64,000 bases of DNA, taken from Drouetiella hepatica Uher 2000/2452. Lineage in GTDB: Bacteria > Cyanobacteriota > Cyanobacteriia > Elainellales > Elainellaceae. The stretch is taken from contig JAHHHD010000022.1 of the NCBI GenBank assembly GCA_019359505.1, forward strand, positions 1-64,000, in the 5' to 3' direction. The notes beneath the pieces are model-generated. The model had not been told where the DNA came from and did not search any database. It worked only from the letters and a program-made list of their open reading frames with translations. Below are positions 35,257-44,245 of the stretch, piece by piece. How positions within the stretch are numbered: position 1 is the first letter of the stretch; every line of letters starts with the position of its first letter. A program made the position numbers and the translations under genes.

Positions 35257-36174
35257 ATGAGTCATGTGGCACCGCTGCTAGAGAGCTTGGCGCAGCGATC
35301 GGTATGGGGGCAAGGCAAGCAGCAAACCCTAGCGATCGCTGTCGAGCGGTCGGGGATTGGCTTGCATTCGGGTCTTCCCACTCAAGTGCGGCTTGCACCC
35401 GCTGAAACAGGTCGAGGGCGCTATTTTGTTCGTACAGATCTTCCTGGAGCGCCTAAGATTCCGGCTCAAGTTGATGCCGTGCGTCAAACGATGCTGTCTA
35501 CCGAATTAGCCTATGGCGAGGCATCGGTTCGCACGGTAGAGCATCTGCTGGCGGCATTGGCGGGTCTAGGCATAGATAATGCCCAAATTGAAATCAATGG
35601 GGCAGAAGTACCGCTGCTGGATGGATCGGCGCTGGGCTGGGTGGAGGCAATCGCCCAGGCAGGGATTCAGCTCCAAGCCAGCGATCGCCCCCAGTTTGTT
35701 TTGAGTGAACCCATCTGGATACGGCAGGAAGATGCCTTCGTGGCAGCGCTGCCTTCGCCAGAACTGCGGTTTACCTATGGCATTGACTTTGACCTGCCTG
35801 CGATCGGCAATCAGTGGCATAGCTGGTCACCTCTTTCAGAATCTAGCCAGGAAAGCTTTGCAGAGACGATCGCCCCTGCCCGCACCTTTGGCTTGGCACA
35901 CCAGATTGAGCAGTTGCAGCAGAACGGATTAATCAAGGGCGGCAGCCTGGAGAATGCTCTAGTCTGCGGCAAAGAAGGATGGATTAATCCCCCGTTAAGG
36001 TTTTCAAATGAGCCAGTGCGGCATAAACTTTTAGACTTAGTAGGAGACTTGAGTTTGTTGGGTGTGTTTCCGCAAGCCCATGTTTTGGCTTACAAAGCCA
36101 GCCATGCGCTTCATGTTCAGCTTGCCCAGCATCTGGCTCAGGTTTTCCAAACTCTTCAGCCCTATTCCTATTGA
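35257..36174 (+). CDS. lpxC: UDP-3-O-acyl-N-acetylglucosamine deacetylase
   Basis: The committed zinc-dependent step of lipid A synthesis. The 305 residues form two related sandwich domains. Zinc ligands are in [17 protein letters not shown] (His) and [15 protein letters not shown] (His and Asp); the [10 protein letters not shown] region follows the catalytic Glu strand [12 protein letters not shown]-terminal His (SHALHVQ) matches the general acid. It is followed by fabZ after 3 bases, in the classic omp85-lpxC-fabZ-lpxA-lpxB order. Confidence 0.96.
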   Translation: MSHVAPLLESLAQRSVWGQGKQQTLAIAVERSGIGLHSGLPTQVRLAPAETGRGRYFVRTDLPGAPKIPAQVDAVRQTMLSTELAYGEASVRTVEHLLAALAGLGIDNAQIEINGAEVPLLDGSALGWVEAIAQAGIQLQASDRPQFVLSEPIWIRQEDAFVAALPSPELRFTYGIDFDLPAIGNQWHSWSPLSESSQESFAETIAPARTFGLAHQIEQLQQNGLIKGGSLENALVCGKEGWINPPLRFSNEPVRHKLLDLVGDLSLLGVFPQAHVLAYKASHALHVQLAQHLAQVFQTLQPYSY

Positions 36175-36177
36175 CCC

Positions 36178-36708
36178 ATGGCTATATTGACTGACGACCT
36201 CGCCTCAACCCAAATTCATACAGACCCGATTCATACCGAAGATGCCGAGACGATCGCCCACAAGCCTGATCCAGGTATTTTGGCGATCGAAGATATTCAT
36301 CGGCTTTTACCTCACCGCTATCCCTTTTCGCTGGTGGATCGGATCATTCAGTATGTGCCGGGGAAATTGGCAGTTGGGCTAAAAAACGTCACGTTTAATG
36401 AACCTCACTTTCAGGGACATTTTCCCGGTCGTCCCATCATGCCAGGAGTGCTAATTGTCGAAGCCATGGCGCAGGTGGGTGGCATTATCGTGACGCAGAT
36501 GCCCGATTTGCCTGAGGGCCTGTTCATGTTTGCCGGAATTGACAAAGTGCGGTTTCGCCGCCCCGTCGTTCCGGGTGATCAGCTGGTGATGACTGTGGAA
36601 CTCCTCTCGGTCAAAGCCCGTCGATTTGGCAAAATGCAGGGACGCGCCGAAGTGGATGGTCAACTCGCTGCCGAAGGTTTGCTGACGTTCTCGCTTGTAG
36701 ACCTCTAA
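36178..36708 (+). CDS. fabZ: (3R)-hydroxyacyl-ACP dehydratase
   Basis: Dehydrates 3-hydroxyacyl-ACP in fatty-acid elongation, balancing fatty acid and lipid A flux. The 176 residues include a 35-residue N-terminal extension before the hot-dog core [17 protein letters not shown]. The active site [20 protein letters not shown] carries the catalytic His and Glu. It is 3 bases after lpxC and 74 bases before lpxA. A 20-bp tandem repeat overlaps its stop codon. Confidence 0.96.
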   Translation: MAILTDDLASTQIHTDPIHTEDAETIAHKPDPGILAIEDIHRLLPHRYPFSLVDRIIQYVPGKLAVGLKNVTFNEPHFQGHFPGRPIMPGVLIVEAMAQVGGIIVTQMPDLPEGLFMFAGIDKVRFRRPVVPGDQLVMTVELLSVKARRFGKMQGRAEVDGQLAAEGLLTFSLVDL

Positions 36709-36745
36709 GTTAACTAGAGATTTAATAAGTTAACTAGAGATTTAA
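36706..36745. repeat. 20-bp tandem duplication at the fabZ stop
   Basis: TAAGTTAACTAGAGATTTAA occurs twice head to tail without mismatch; the first base triplet is the fabZ stop codon. Confidence 0.9.
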
Positions 36746-36782
36746 GTAGACAGTTCAACGCTCTCTAACCCTCATCTACCCC

Positions 36783-37610
36783 TTGACTACCTTAATTCAC
36801 CCTACTGCTGTCATTCATTCGCGGGCTGAGCTACACCCTACCGTGCAGGTAGGGGCGTACGCTGTCATTGGTGAGCGGGTGCGAGTGGGAGCCGGAACGG
36901 TGATTGGGGCACATGTGGTGCTAGATGGCGATACGGTGATTGGCGATCGCAACCAGCTCTTTTCGGGCGTGGTGATTGGCTCTGAGCCGCAGGATCTGAA
37001 GTACGACGGTTCTACCAATCAGGTGCGGATTGGGGATGACAACGTCTTCCGGGAATATGTGACGATCAATCAGGCGACCCATGCTGGGGAAGCTACGGTG
37101 ATTGGCAACGGCAATTTGCTGATGGCTTACGTGCATGTCGGACACAATTGCGTGATTGAAGACCGCGTGATTATCTCTAACGGCGTGGCGTTTGCGGGTC
37201 ATGTGTGGGTCGAGTCTCGCGCGACGATCAGCGGCGTGTTGGGAGTGCATCAGTTTGTCCATATCGGGCGCTTGGCAATGGTGGGAGGCATGAGCCGGAT
37301 TCATCGAGATGTGCCGCCTTTTATGCTGGTGGAGGGTAATCCAGCCTGGGTGCGATCGCTCAATCGCATCGGCATTCAGCGGGCGGGGCTTGCTGACGAA
37401 GCGGAAGGAAATACGCTCCGTGCCCTCAAAAAGGCTTTTCGACTGCTCTATCGATCGGGTCTGCCCTTAAATCAGGCTTTAGACCAAATGGAGTTGCTTT
37501 CTGACAGCGAAGCTCTCCAGCATCTTCGGCAGTTTATCCGCATCAGCCATTATGAAGCGGGGCGGCGGGGCTGCATTCCAGGCAAACGAGGCACACGGAA
37601 TGAGGAGTGA
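36783..37610 (+). CDS. lpxA: UDP-N-acetylglucosamine acyltransferase
   Basis: First enzyme of lipid A synthesis: moves a 3-hydroxyacyl chain from ACP to UDP-GlcNAc. The 275 residues form a left-handed beta-helix of hexapeptide repeats (IHPTAVIHSRAELHPTVQVG, then VGAGTVIGAHVVLDGDTVIG) with a helical C-terminal cap. The FAGHVWVESRATISG strand region and HQFVHIGRLAMVGGMSRIHR are the family signatures. Start is TTG (MTTLIHPTAV). It overlaps lpxB by 11 bases. Codon use and length are normal. Confidence 0.94.
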   Translation: MTTLIHPTAVIHSRAELHPTVQVGAYAVIGERVRVGAGTVIGAHVVLDGDTVIGDRNQLFSGVVIGSEPQDLKYDGSTNQVRIGDDNVFREYVTINQATHAGEATVIGNGNLLMAYVHVGHNCVIEDRVIISNGVAFAGHVWVESRATISGVLGVHQFVHIGRLAMVGGMSRIHRDVPPFMLVEGNPAWVRSLNRIGIQRAGLADEAEGNTLRALKKAFRLLYRSGLPLNQALDQMELLSDSEALQHLRQFIRISHYEAGRRGCIPGKRGTRNEE

Positions 37611-38796
37611 GGCTATCCCTGCTTGTCCGATCCGGATCTTTGTTAGCACAGGCGAAGTTTCCGGTGATTTGCAGGGTGGGCTACTAATTGAGGCGCTTTA
37701 CCGACAGGCAGATCTTCTAGAGATTAATCTAGAGATTTTGGCGTTAGGGGGCGATCGCATGGCAGCAGCCGGAGCGCAGCTTTTGGCAAACACGAGTGCG
37801 ATCGGCTCTATTGGTCTGCTGGAGTCGCTGCCTTACGTCTGGTCAACCTTTCAGATTCAGAAGCAGGTAAAGCGCTATCTCCAGCAAAATCCGCCCGATT
37901 TGGTGGTCATGATCGACTACTTTGGGCCTAATTTGAGCATTGGTCGTTTTGTCCGGCAGCGGTTGCCCAAGGTACCCACGGTTTATTACATTGCGCCCCA
38001 GGAGTGGGTCTGGTCGCTGAGTCCGCGCAACACTCGCCGAATCCTACATATTACCGATCGCCTCTTAGCCATTTTTCCTGCTGAAGCCGCCTATTACCAA
38101 AAGCAGGGGGGCAACGTCGCCTGGGTAGGGCATCCTCTGGTTGACCGGATGCAGACTGCTCCTAGCCGCGCTGAGGCTAGAGCCGCGCTAGGCATTGCGC
38201 CTGAACAAACGGCGATCGCCCTCATTCCAGCCTCCCGTCGCCAGGAAATCAGGTATGTGATGCCCGTTATGTTTGAGGCGGCTCAGCAAATTCAGGCAAA
38301 GCTGCCCCAAGTACACTTTTGGATTCCACTGTCGCTGGAGGTGTATCGAGCGGCGATCGAGCAGGCGGTGCAGCGGTACGAACTTAGGGCAACGATCGTT
38401 AGTGGACAGTCTCAAGCCGTGATGGCGGCGGCAGACTTGGCGATCACCAAGTCGGGCACGGCAAATCTGGAAATTGCCCTGCTAGACGTGCCGCAGGTGG
38501 CAATGTACCGCGTTCATCCGCTCACCGCCTGGGTTGCTGAGCATATTCTTAAGTTTGAGCCACCGTTTGTCTCGCCGCCCAATCTGGTGCTAATGGAGGC
38601 AGCGATTCCTGAACTTTTGCAGCGGAATGCCACCGCCGATCGCATTACCCAGGAATCTTTAGATATTCTTCTCAATTCTGCGCGGCGGCAAAAGATGCTG
38701 GAGCAGTATCAGCAGATGCGGCAAAAATTGGGGGAGGTGGGGGTGTGCGATCGCGCCGCCCAAGAAATCTTACAGTGCTTGCGGTCTAAGGCTTGA
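37600..38796 (+). CDS. lpxB: Lipid-A-disaccharide synthase
   Basis: A GT19 glycosyltransferase that joins UDP-2,3-diacylglucosamine and lipid X at the cytosolic membrane face. The 398 residues from ATG 37600 (MRSEAIPACPIRIFVSTGEV) include the N-terminal signature GEVSGDLQGG, the core YIAPQEWVWSLSPRNTRRI and FPAEAAYYQKQGGNVAWVGHP, and a C-terminal half with TKSGTANLEIALLDVP, the substrate-site motif. The start overlaps the lpxA end; an earlier ATG at 37552 lies wholly inside lpxA and is not favoured. It ends the lipid A operon. Confidence 0.95.
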   Translation: MRSEAIPACPIRIFVSTGEVSGDLQGGLLIEALYRQADLLEINLEILALGGDRMAAAGAQLLANTSAIGSIGLLESLPYVWSTFQIQKQVKRYLQQNPPDLVVMIDYFGPNLSIGRFVRQRLPKVPTVYYIAPQEWVWSLSPRNTRRILHITDRLLAIFPAEAAYYQKQGGNVAWVGHPLVDRMQTAPSRAEARAALGIAPEQTAIALIPASRRQEIRYVMPVMFEAAQQIQAKLPQVHFWIPLSLEVYRAAIEQAVQRYELRATIVSGQSQAVMAAADLAITKSGTANLEIALLDVPQVAMYRVHPLTAWVAEHILKFEPPFVSPPNLVLMEAAIPELLQRNATADRITQESLDILLNSARRQKMLEQYQQMRQKLGEVGVCDRAAQEILQCLRSKA

Positions 38797-39140
38797 GAGC
38801 TAAAGTTCAGCAGCACAAATTATGGTTAGCGTACAGTGCTCTTTTTCCCAGCAACGCTGAAGATTCTTGCGTTTGCAGCCTAGCGATACCGCAGCAAGTC
38901 TCTGTCTTCCGATCGATCCCTTTAAATTCTCTTTAGAAGAGACTAAGAATTATAGAATCGCTTGCAATTCTTGGCACTCTGAATTAGTGTCTAGTATGTT
39001 CGCAGATCCTGGACTCAGCTCTAACTTCTGGAGCTGTTTTTGGTAGATACGTAGGTGCCGGTTTTAGCGCTTACCTAAGCCGGGGCATCCTCTCACATAG
39101 CTCTGTACATAAGTTGTTTAGATTGTTTGAAGGTATCATT
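38797..39140. other. Gene-free interval before the CAAD gene
   Basis: A 344-base interval with no gene and no clear repeat. A T/A-rich stretch at about 38930-39000 probably carries the CAAD promoter. No NtcA-type GTAN8TAC site was found. Confidence 0.5.
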
Positions 39141-39584
39141 ATGGAACCTGAAATGCAGCAGTATACTGATGCCCCAGAGTATAAGGCGGAAAAGATAACT
39201 GTGGATATGGAAAAAACACCTGGAGAGACCTTTACCGAGGTCAAAGACGAAGCCAACGATCAAATTAAGCAGGTTGGAGAAAAGATTTCGGTCTTTCTAG
39301 CCGATCTACCTGACTATTTGACAGAATTTTTTGGGAAGTACAAGCGCCCGATCGTCACGATCGGATTAATTTTTACAGCCATTATTGCTGTGAAGCTTTT
39401 GCTAGCGATCCTAGATGCAATTAACGATATTCCTTTGCTTTCGCCCTTGTTTGAGCTGGTGGGCATGAGCTACACCGCTTGGTTTGTTTACCGCTATCTG
39501 TGGAAGGCAGAAAACCGCCGTGAGCTTTCTACTGACCTCAACTCTATGAAAGAGCAGGTCTTGGGCAAGATCAACGAAGTCTAG
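39141..39584 (+). CDS. CAAD domain / CURT1-like thylakoid protein
   Basis: A 147-residue membrane protein. An acidic, soluble N-terminus (about 60 residues) precedes an amphipathic region LADLPDYLTEFFGKYKRPIV and two spans at about 75-92 and 102-122, then KAENRRELSTDLNSMKEQVL. This is the CAAD module (PF14159) shared by cyanobacterial aminoacyl-tRNA synthetases and plant CURT1; the free-standing cyanobacterial form (CurT) shapes thylakoid margins. ATG 39141 with AAGG upstream. It is convergent with the cyclase gene. Confidence 0.9.
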   Translation: MEPEMQQYTDAPEYKAEKITVDMEKTPGETFTEVKDEANDQIKQVGEKISVFLADLPDYLTEFFGKYKRPIVTIGLIFTAIIAVKLLLAILDAINDIPLLSPLFELVGMSYTAWFVYRYLWKAENRRELSTDLNSMKEQVLGKINEV

Positions 39585-39628
39585 TCCGTTATTTCAAGCT
39601 TTCTCAGTTATTTCAAGCCTTCATAGAT

Positions 39629-39654
39629 GTCCTTCCTTTAGCTAAAGGGAGGAC
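39629..39654. terminator. Palindrome between convergent genes
   Basis: GTCCTTCCTTTAG meets CTAAAGGGAGGAC as a 13-bp palindrome with one G-T pair, in the 93-base gap between the CAAD and cyclase genes. Position suggests a bidirectional stop; there is no T-run. Confidence 0.4.
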
Positions 39655-39677
39655 CTCTGTGTTTTCAAAGCCCGTCG

Positions 39678-42518
39678 CTACTTCTCGGTCAGCGTCCAGA
39701 CTCCCTCCTCCCACTTTTCATCGGTAGCAAGATCGCTCAGCCAGTAGCCACATCGCTCGACATGCAGCAGAGCCGCTTTGTCAAATGGGTTGATTTCCTC
39801 CAGGATTTGGCTGAAGGCTGTCCTGGCGCTAGAGAATTTCCGACTGAGATACAGTTCGCGCCCCTGACGGTAAAGATCGATCGATCGCATTTTTGAGTCA
39901 GGCAGCACCTCAGAGCGTAAGCCCACCAGTTCATAAATGCTGACAGGCTTGCTCTTGCCCTTGACCCGAATGTAATCTAGTTCGCGCACCCAGACCTGAT
40001 GACGGCAGGGTTCATAGGTGGTTTCGCTAATCACAATGTCGCAGCCGTACTGCTTGCTGGCTCCCTCTAGCCGCGATCCCAAATTAACCCCATCGCCGAT
40101 CGCCGTAAACTCCATGCGGCGGCTAGAGCCAATGTTGCCGCTAATGACGCTATCTGAGTTAATGCCGATGCCGATCTTAATTTTGCGGGAGTTGGGGCGG
40201 CTGTCGTTGAAATGCGTTAACCGCTGGCGCATCTCAATCGCGGTCTGAATCGCCATCCACGCATGATCCTCCAGTGGAAACGGCGACCCATACACCGCCA
40301 TAATTGCATCGCCGATGTACTTATCCAGAATGCCTTTGTGGGTGAAGACGGCATCGACCATCGTTTCAAAGTAGGCATTGAGCATTGCCACCACCTCTTC
40401 GGCTTCCATCGATTCCGTGAGGCTGGTATAGCCTCGAATATCTGAAAATAGCACCGAGACTTCTTTGCGTTCGCCTCCGAGCTTGGCATCGCCGCTGCTG
40501 AGCAATTGTTCGGCTAAGTCTTGTGTCATGTAGCGGTACATCATGGTCTTCAGCCGTCGCTCGTCGCTGATGTCGTCCATGACCACCAGCACGCCAGAGG
40601 TTTTTTGGCAGTCGTTGGCATCGGCGATCGTATTAACCGACAGATGAATACTTCGCTGCTCGGTGCCCCTGACGGGCAGTAACGTCTGGTCAGGGTAATA
40701 CTGTTGGCGATTTTTCTCGCCGCTGCCCGTCAAAGCCGCCTGAAGCCATTTGGGAAAATCGCCCTTCTCCAAACGGATCAGCTCGGCTACAGACTTACCT
40801 TCCAGAGACTCGTGCTCCTCTAGCCCTAGCAGCGATCGCGCACTCTCATTCACGGCAATGATCTTGCCCTCTTTGTTGGTCGAAATCACGCCATTGGAGA
40901 GCGATCGCAAAATATCTCGCTGCATCTGCTCTTGCTGCTTGACGGTGGCAAATAGCTGAGCATTTTGCAGGGCAACACCCGCCTGAATGTTGAAGGCTTT
41001 CATAAACTCTTCGTCATTACGGTTGAAACTTGCCCGCCAGCATTCTGGAGCCTCAGGATAGTTTGCTGGATTGTAGGGCGCGAACTCGCCCTGCCGCTTT
41101 TTGTTGATGAGCTGAGTCACGCCGATCAGCGCACCATCTGCATTGAATACAGGCATACACAACATGCTGCAAGTGCGGTAGCCCGTCTTTTGATCGGTTT
41201 CTTTGGAAATAGCAGAGTTGGGGTGGCTGTAGAGATCGAAGGGAATCAGCAGCGGTTCGCCCGTCATCACGACCTGTCCGGCGAAGCCCGCATCGATTGG
41301 GATGCGAAACTGCTGAAGCTGACCGTTCACCGAAAATTTTGTCCACAGTTCGTTATGCTCTCGATCGATCAGCCACAGGGTACTGCGATCGGCTTGCATC
41401 AGCTCCTGTGCCTCTTCCATCACCTTGCTGAGGGTTTCCTCTAAGTCAAGGCTGCTTTGGCTCAGCGCCTTTGTTGCCTTCATCAAAGCCGATGCGGCTC
41501 TCTGCTGCTGGGTTGCTTTGTAAAACGATCGCGAGGATTCGAGAATCAGCCGAATAGAAGGGGCAAAATCCCGAAACACCTGCTCGTCGCTCTCCGTAAA
41601 GCCACTCAGGTCAATCCGCTCTTCTAGGGCACCCTGGGGATCATGGGTATGCTTCAGCTTATTGAGCAACTGCACTACAGCAACTAGATCGCCCTGATCA
41701 TTGAGCAGCGGCAGTGCCAGCATCGTAAAGGTGCGGTAGCTGTTGGCTTTATCGAGTTCTTGGGCAGCCGTCGATCGGGGATCGCTGTAAAAATCGTAGG
41801 GGATGTTGATCACCTGTTTTGTCGTGGCGACTTCTCCGGCGATCCCCACCGTTTTGGGAAACCTTAGCTCCAAGTTTTTGCCGTTCTCATCTTCAGCGAC
41901 GATCGACCACAACTCATCCTTGTCTTCGTCGAGTAGAAAAATGGTGGTGCGATCGGCGTTGAGCAGCTCCCCTGTCTTCAGGGTGATCGATCGCAGCATT
42001 TCATTCAAAATGGCATCAAATCCCTGAGAATCCAGCACGTTGTCTAGCAGGGACAGTGTTTGATTAACAATCCGCAGCTTTTGCTCTACATCGGTCACCA
42101 CCTGCTTGAAGGTGTCCTGTGTCAGCGGAGCTAGGAACCTTGAAAAAGATCCCTTCACAGGAGTTAGAGCATTACGGCGGTTGGGGTTGGCTAGCCGCGA
42201 GTTTGGATTATGGGGCTGAATCTGGCTGCTTTGAATCTGGCTGCTTTGAATCTGGCTGCTTTGAATCTGGCTATTTTGATGCTGAGTTCCCTGATCAGGC
42301 AATGTGTCTTGAGCAGTTTCGCGTGGATTCATGCTGGAGGCGGTGTTCATGCTATCCCTCTGAGAAACTGTTGATGCCCCTTGCTTGAGAGCGCCTGTCT
42401 CTACCCTGGAGTGAGTTTTGTCGCAGACCTCTACCTCGACAGTGAGCACCCCTTCGCTGATTAGCATAGAGTTGTTCGTAGAATCCTGACAAGGCGAGTG
42501 GGAAGATGCAGTCGTCAT
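39678..42518 (-). CDS. GAF-GAF-PAS class III adenylate cyclase
   Basis: A 946-residue soluble sensor cyclase. Order: a low-complexity N-terminus (about 1-150, with a SQIQS repeat), GAF 1 (about 155-320; KTGELLNADRTTIFLLDEDK), GAF 2 (about 345-525; QELMQADRSTLWLIDREHN), PAS (about 540-650; GVISTNKEGKIIAVNESARS), cyclase catalytic domain (about 680-860) and a TPR-like tail. Metal Asp in VSVLFSDIRGYTSL; the base-selecting Lys in LDKYIGDAIMAVYG favours ATP. FTAIGDGVNLGSRLEG has Thr where mammalian enzymes have Asp, marking class IIIb, the bicarbonate-responsive group (as in CyaC). GAF domains of this type can bind cAMP or cGMP. Likely start is the first ATG. Confidence 0.94.
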   Translation of the reverse strand: MTTASSHSPCQDSTNNSMLISEGVLTVEVEVCDKTHSRVETGALKQGASTVSQRDSMNTASSMNPRETAQDTLPDQGTQHQNSQIQSSQIQSSQIQSSQIQPHNPNSRLANPNRRNALTPVKGSFSRFLAPLTQDTFKQVVTDVEQKLRIVNQTLSLLDNVLDSQGFDAILNEMLRSITLKTGELLNADRTTIFLLDEDKDELWSIVAEDENGKNLELRFPKTVGIAGEVATTKQVINIPYDFYSDPRSTAAQELDKANSYRTFTMLALPLLNDQGDLVAVVQLLNKLKHTHDPQGALEERIDLSGFTESDEQVFRDFAPSIRLILESSRSFYKATQQQRAASALMKATKALSQSSLDLEETLSKVMEEAQELMQADRSTLWLIDREHNELWTKFSVNGQLQQFRIPIDAGFAGQVVMTGEPLLIPFDLYSHPNSAISKETDQKTGYRTCSMLCMPVFNADGALIGVTQLINKKRQGEFAPYNPANYPEAPECWRASFNRNDEEFMKAFNIQAGVALQNAQLFATVKQQEQMQRDILRSLSNGVISTNKEGKIIAVNESARSLLGLEEHESLEGKSVAELIRLEKGDFPKWLQAALTGSGEKNRQQYYPDQTLLPVRGTEQRSIHLSVNTIADANDCQKTSGVLVVMDDISDERRLKTMMYRYMTQDLAEQLLSSGDAKLGGERKEVSVLFSDIRGYTSLTESMEAEEVVAMLNAYFETMVDAVFTHKGILDKYIGDAIMAVYGSPFPLEDHAWMAIQTAIEMRQRLTHFNDSRPNSRKIKIGIGINSDSVISGNIGSSRRMEFTAIGDGVNLGSRLEGASKQYGCDIVISETTYEPCRHQVWVRELDYIRVKGKSKPVSIYELVGLRSEVLPDSKMRSIDLYRQGRELYLSRKFSSARTAFSQILEEINPFDKAALLHVERCGYWLSDLATDEKWEEGVWTLTEK
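42222..42285. repeat. 15-bp in-frame tandem repeat in the cyclase gene
   Basis: Four consecutive CTGCTTTGAATCTGG-type units encode repeated SSQIQ pentapeptides in the unconserved N-terminus of the cyclase. Confidence 0.9.
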
Positions 42519-42731
42519 AAGTTTTGATGCGACGAAGCTTTCAAATCAACCATAGCCCGATCGCAGCTAAGGCTCTTAATCAAAATCAGGGGGTCTGCTG
42601 AAAATCACCTGAACTAATGGCAATTTTGTGGAAGCTCAATTTTGTAGTTAGACCCCGTTATTACAAACCTAATTACCACTAGAATAGCGGCTGCACAGAG
42701 CCGCGTCTGCCACATCTGCAACAAGCGCCCT

Positions 42732-42794
42732 TATGACAAACTCAGACTATGACAAACTCAGACAATTTAGGAAAGTAAGTTTAGGAAAGTAAGC
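42732..42794. repeat. Two adjacent tandem duplications (16 bp and 14 bp)
   Basis: TATGACAAACTCAGAC repeated twice (42732-42763) is followed at once by a 14-bp duplication of TTTAGGAAAGTAAG. They lie between the cyclase start and the PATAN gene end. Confidence 0.85.
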
Positions 42795-42811
42795 TCAGAA
42801 TTCCCAAGGTC

Positions 42812-44083
42812 TTAAACAACGCGACAACTCGCTAGACTATTGCCTTGCAAAGAGGTGTGGATTGTCTTAGCTTCTGCCTTTAGGTGTTTCTGTACCACCT
42901 GTACCACTTGAGCTGGCTCTAGTGGCTTAGAAAGAAATTCTGATGCACCCGCTAGCCTAGCCCGCATTCGATCGATCATGCCATCTTGCCGGGTCAGAAT
43001 CACAATGGGCGTGCTTTGAAAAACTGGAGATTTGCGCAGCAGCATACAGAAGTCGTAGCCATTGCCATTCGCTAGATTGGGATCTAGCAAAATCACGTCA
43101 GGCTTGCGTTCCAACAGAGTACCGATGTCTTTCAAGGGATTAAGAACGCTCAAAACTTCATAGCCATAGGGCTTAAGGATTTGAGCAATTGCCCGAATGG
43201 TGATGGGATTGTCGTCGATGCAGGCAATCAGGGGCTGATTGGCAGCCGACGTCGCCGCAGATAGCTCTGGCTGCGGACAGGGTGAGGGCAAGTCCGCAAT
43301 TTCCCTCAGCTCCACAACACCTTGACGAATCAGGGGCGAGAGGGCGCGCAAAACCTCAGGCAGCGATCGCTTCAGCTCTAGAGACAAATCCCAGAAGGTA
43401 AGCTGTCCCTTCATCATTTGCATAATGCCTTTTGAGGGCGGCGAGGTATTTTCCGACAGCGGACGACTTCGCAACACGGGAGCTAAGTCGGGCGAAAACT
43501 GAGAGACTAGCTCTTGCAAAAAGCCTAGCCCAGAATCTTGCCACTGCTGACGCAATTTTTGCGCTTCATAAATCACCTGCGCCACTGACAGAAACACTGC
43601 CTTTTGAGGGATCTGATTGCCGGGATTCCATTGGGTGGTGATGAATTTTTCTCCTAGGATCGTGAACATCACTTCCTGGACGATCGCCTGAATAATGGCT
43701 TTGCCCTGCGTTAGACTAATTTCGTGACGATTCAACGCCTGGTTTAGCAGATCCACTTCCCAAAGCGCCTCATCAGACTGGGCATTAATTAGCCAATCGA
43801 GCGAAAACACCTCTGGGCAATAATGTTTGAAAGCTCTGTACCACCGTCGAACGGGATGGGCACCGCCTGTTGCATAGAGCAGCCTTCCCGAATAGAAGTA
43901 CAGCCGCCACTGAAGATTTGCCTGTCTGCCGTGGGTAATGACCAACTCCCCGGTGGCTTGCTGCTCATACAGCAGCAAAAGATTTCTACCAATCTTGGTC
44001 GTAGTTGCCGCTCTCAGAGCTGTTTCAGTGAGTGTTTCCGTTATGGGTTCAGTTCCGGAGTCGATTCGGGGATCAATAGTCAT
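42812..44083 (-). CDS. PATAN-type response regulator (PatA/PixG family)
   Basis: A 423-residue regulator with an N-terminal PATAN (DUF4388-like) domain (ATTTKIGRNLLLLYEQQATG and WRLYFYSGRLLYATGG), a middle helical part and a C-terminal receiver domain (IACIDDNPITIRAIAQILKP). The phospho-acceptor Asp is in VILLDPNLANGNGYDF, with Thr in VILTRQDG and Lys in FLSKPLEP. PatA/PixG proteins of this type act in phototaxis or cell patterning by steering pilus motors. ATG 44083 has GAAAGG upstream; longer frames to 44134 are not needed. Confidence 0.92.
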   Translation of the reverse strand: MTIDPRIDSGTEPITETLTETALRAATTTKIGRNLLLLYEQQATGELVITHGRQANLQWRLYFYSGRLLYATGGAHPVRRWYRAFKHYCPEVFSLDWLINAQSDEALWEVDLLNQALNRHEISLTQGKAIIQAIVQEVMFTILGEKFITTQWNPGNQIPQKAVFLSVAQVIYEAQKLRQQWQDSGLGFLQELVSQFSPDLAPVLRSRPLSENTSPPSKGIMQMMKGQLTFWDLSLELKRSLPEVLRALSPLIRQGVVELREIADLPSPCPQPELSAATSAANQPLIACIDDNPITIRAIAQILKPYGYEVLSVLNPLKDIGTLLERKPDVILLDPNLANGNGYDFCMLLRKSPVFQSTPIVILTRQDGMIDRMRARLAGASEFLSKPLEPAQVVQVVQKHLKAEAKTIHTSLQGNSLASCRVV

Positions 44084-44245
44084 GGCAGACCTTTCTGAGG
44101 CGATCGTGACAAGCATTGCGGCATGTACTCGCAACTACGGAGCTGACACCCTGTATATTGCATAACATGAATTCTAAGTCCGTATATTTTAGGATGCCTG
44201 GTTTTATCTGGTTTCGGCGACCGTATAAATTAGGAAAACGAAGGG

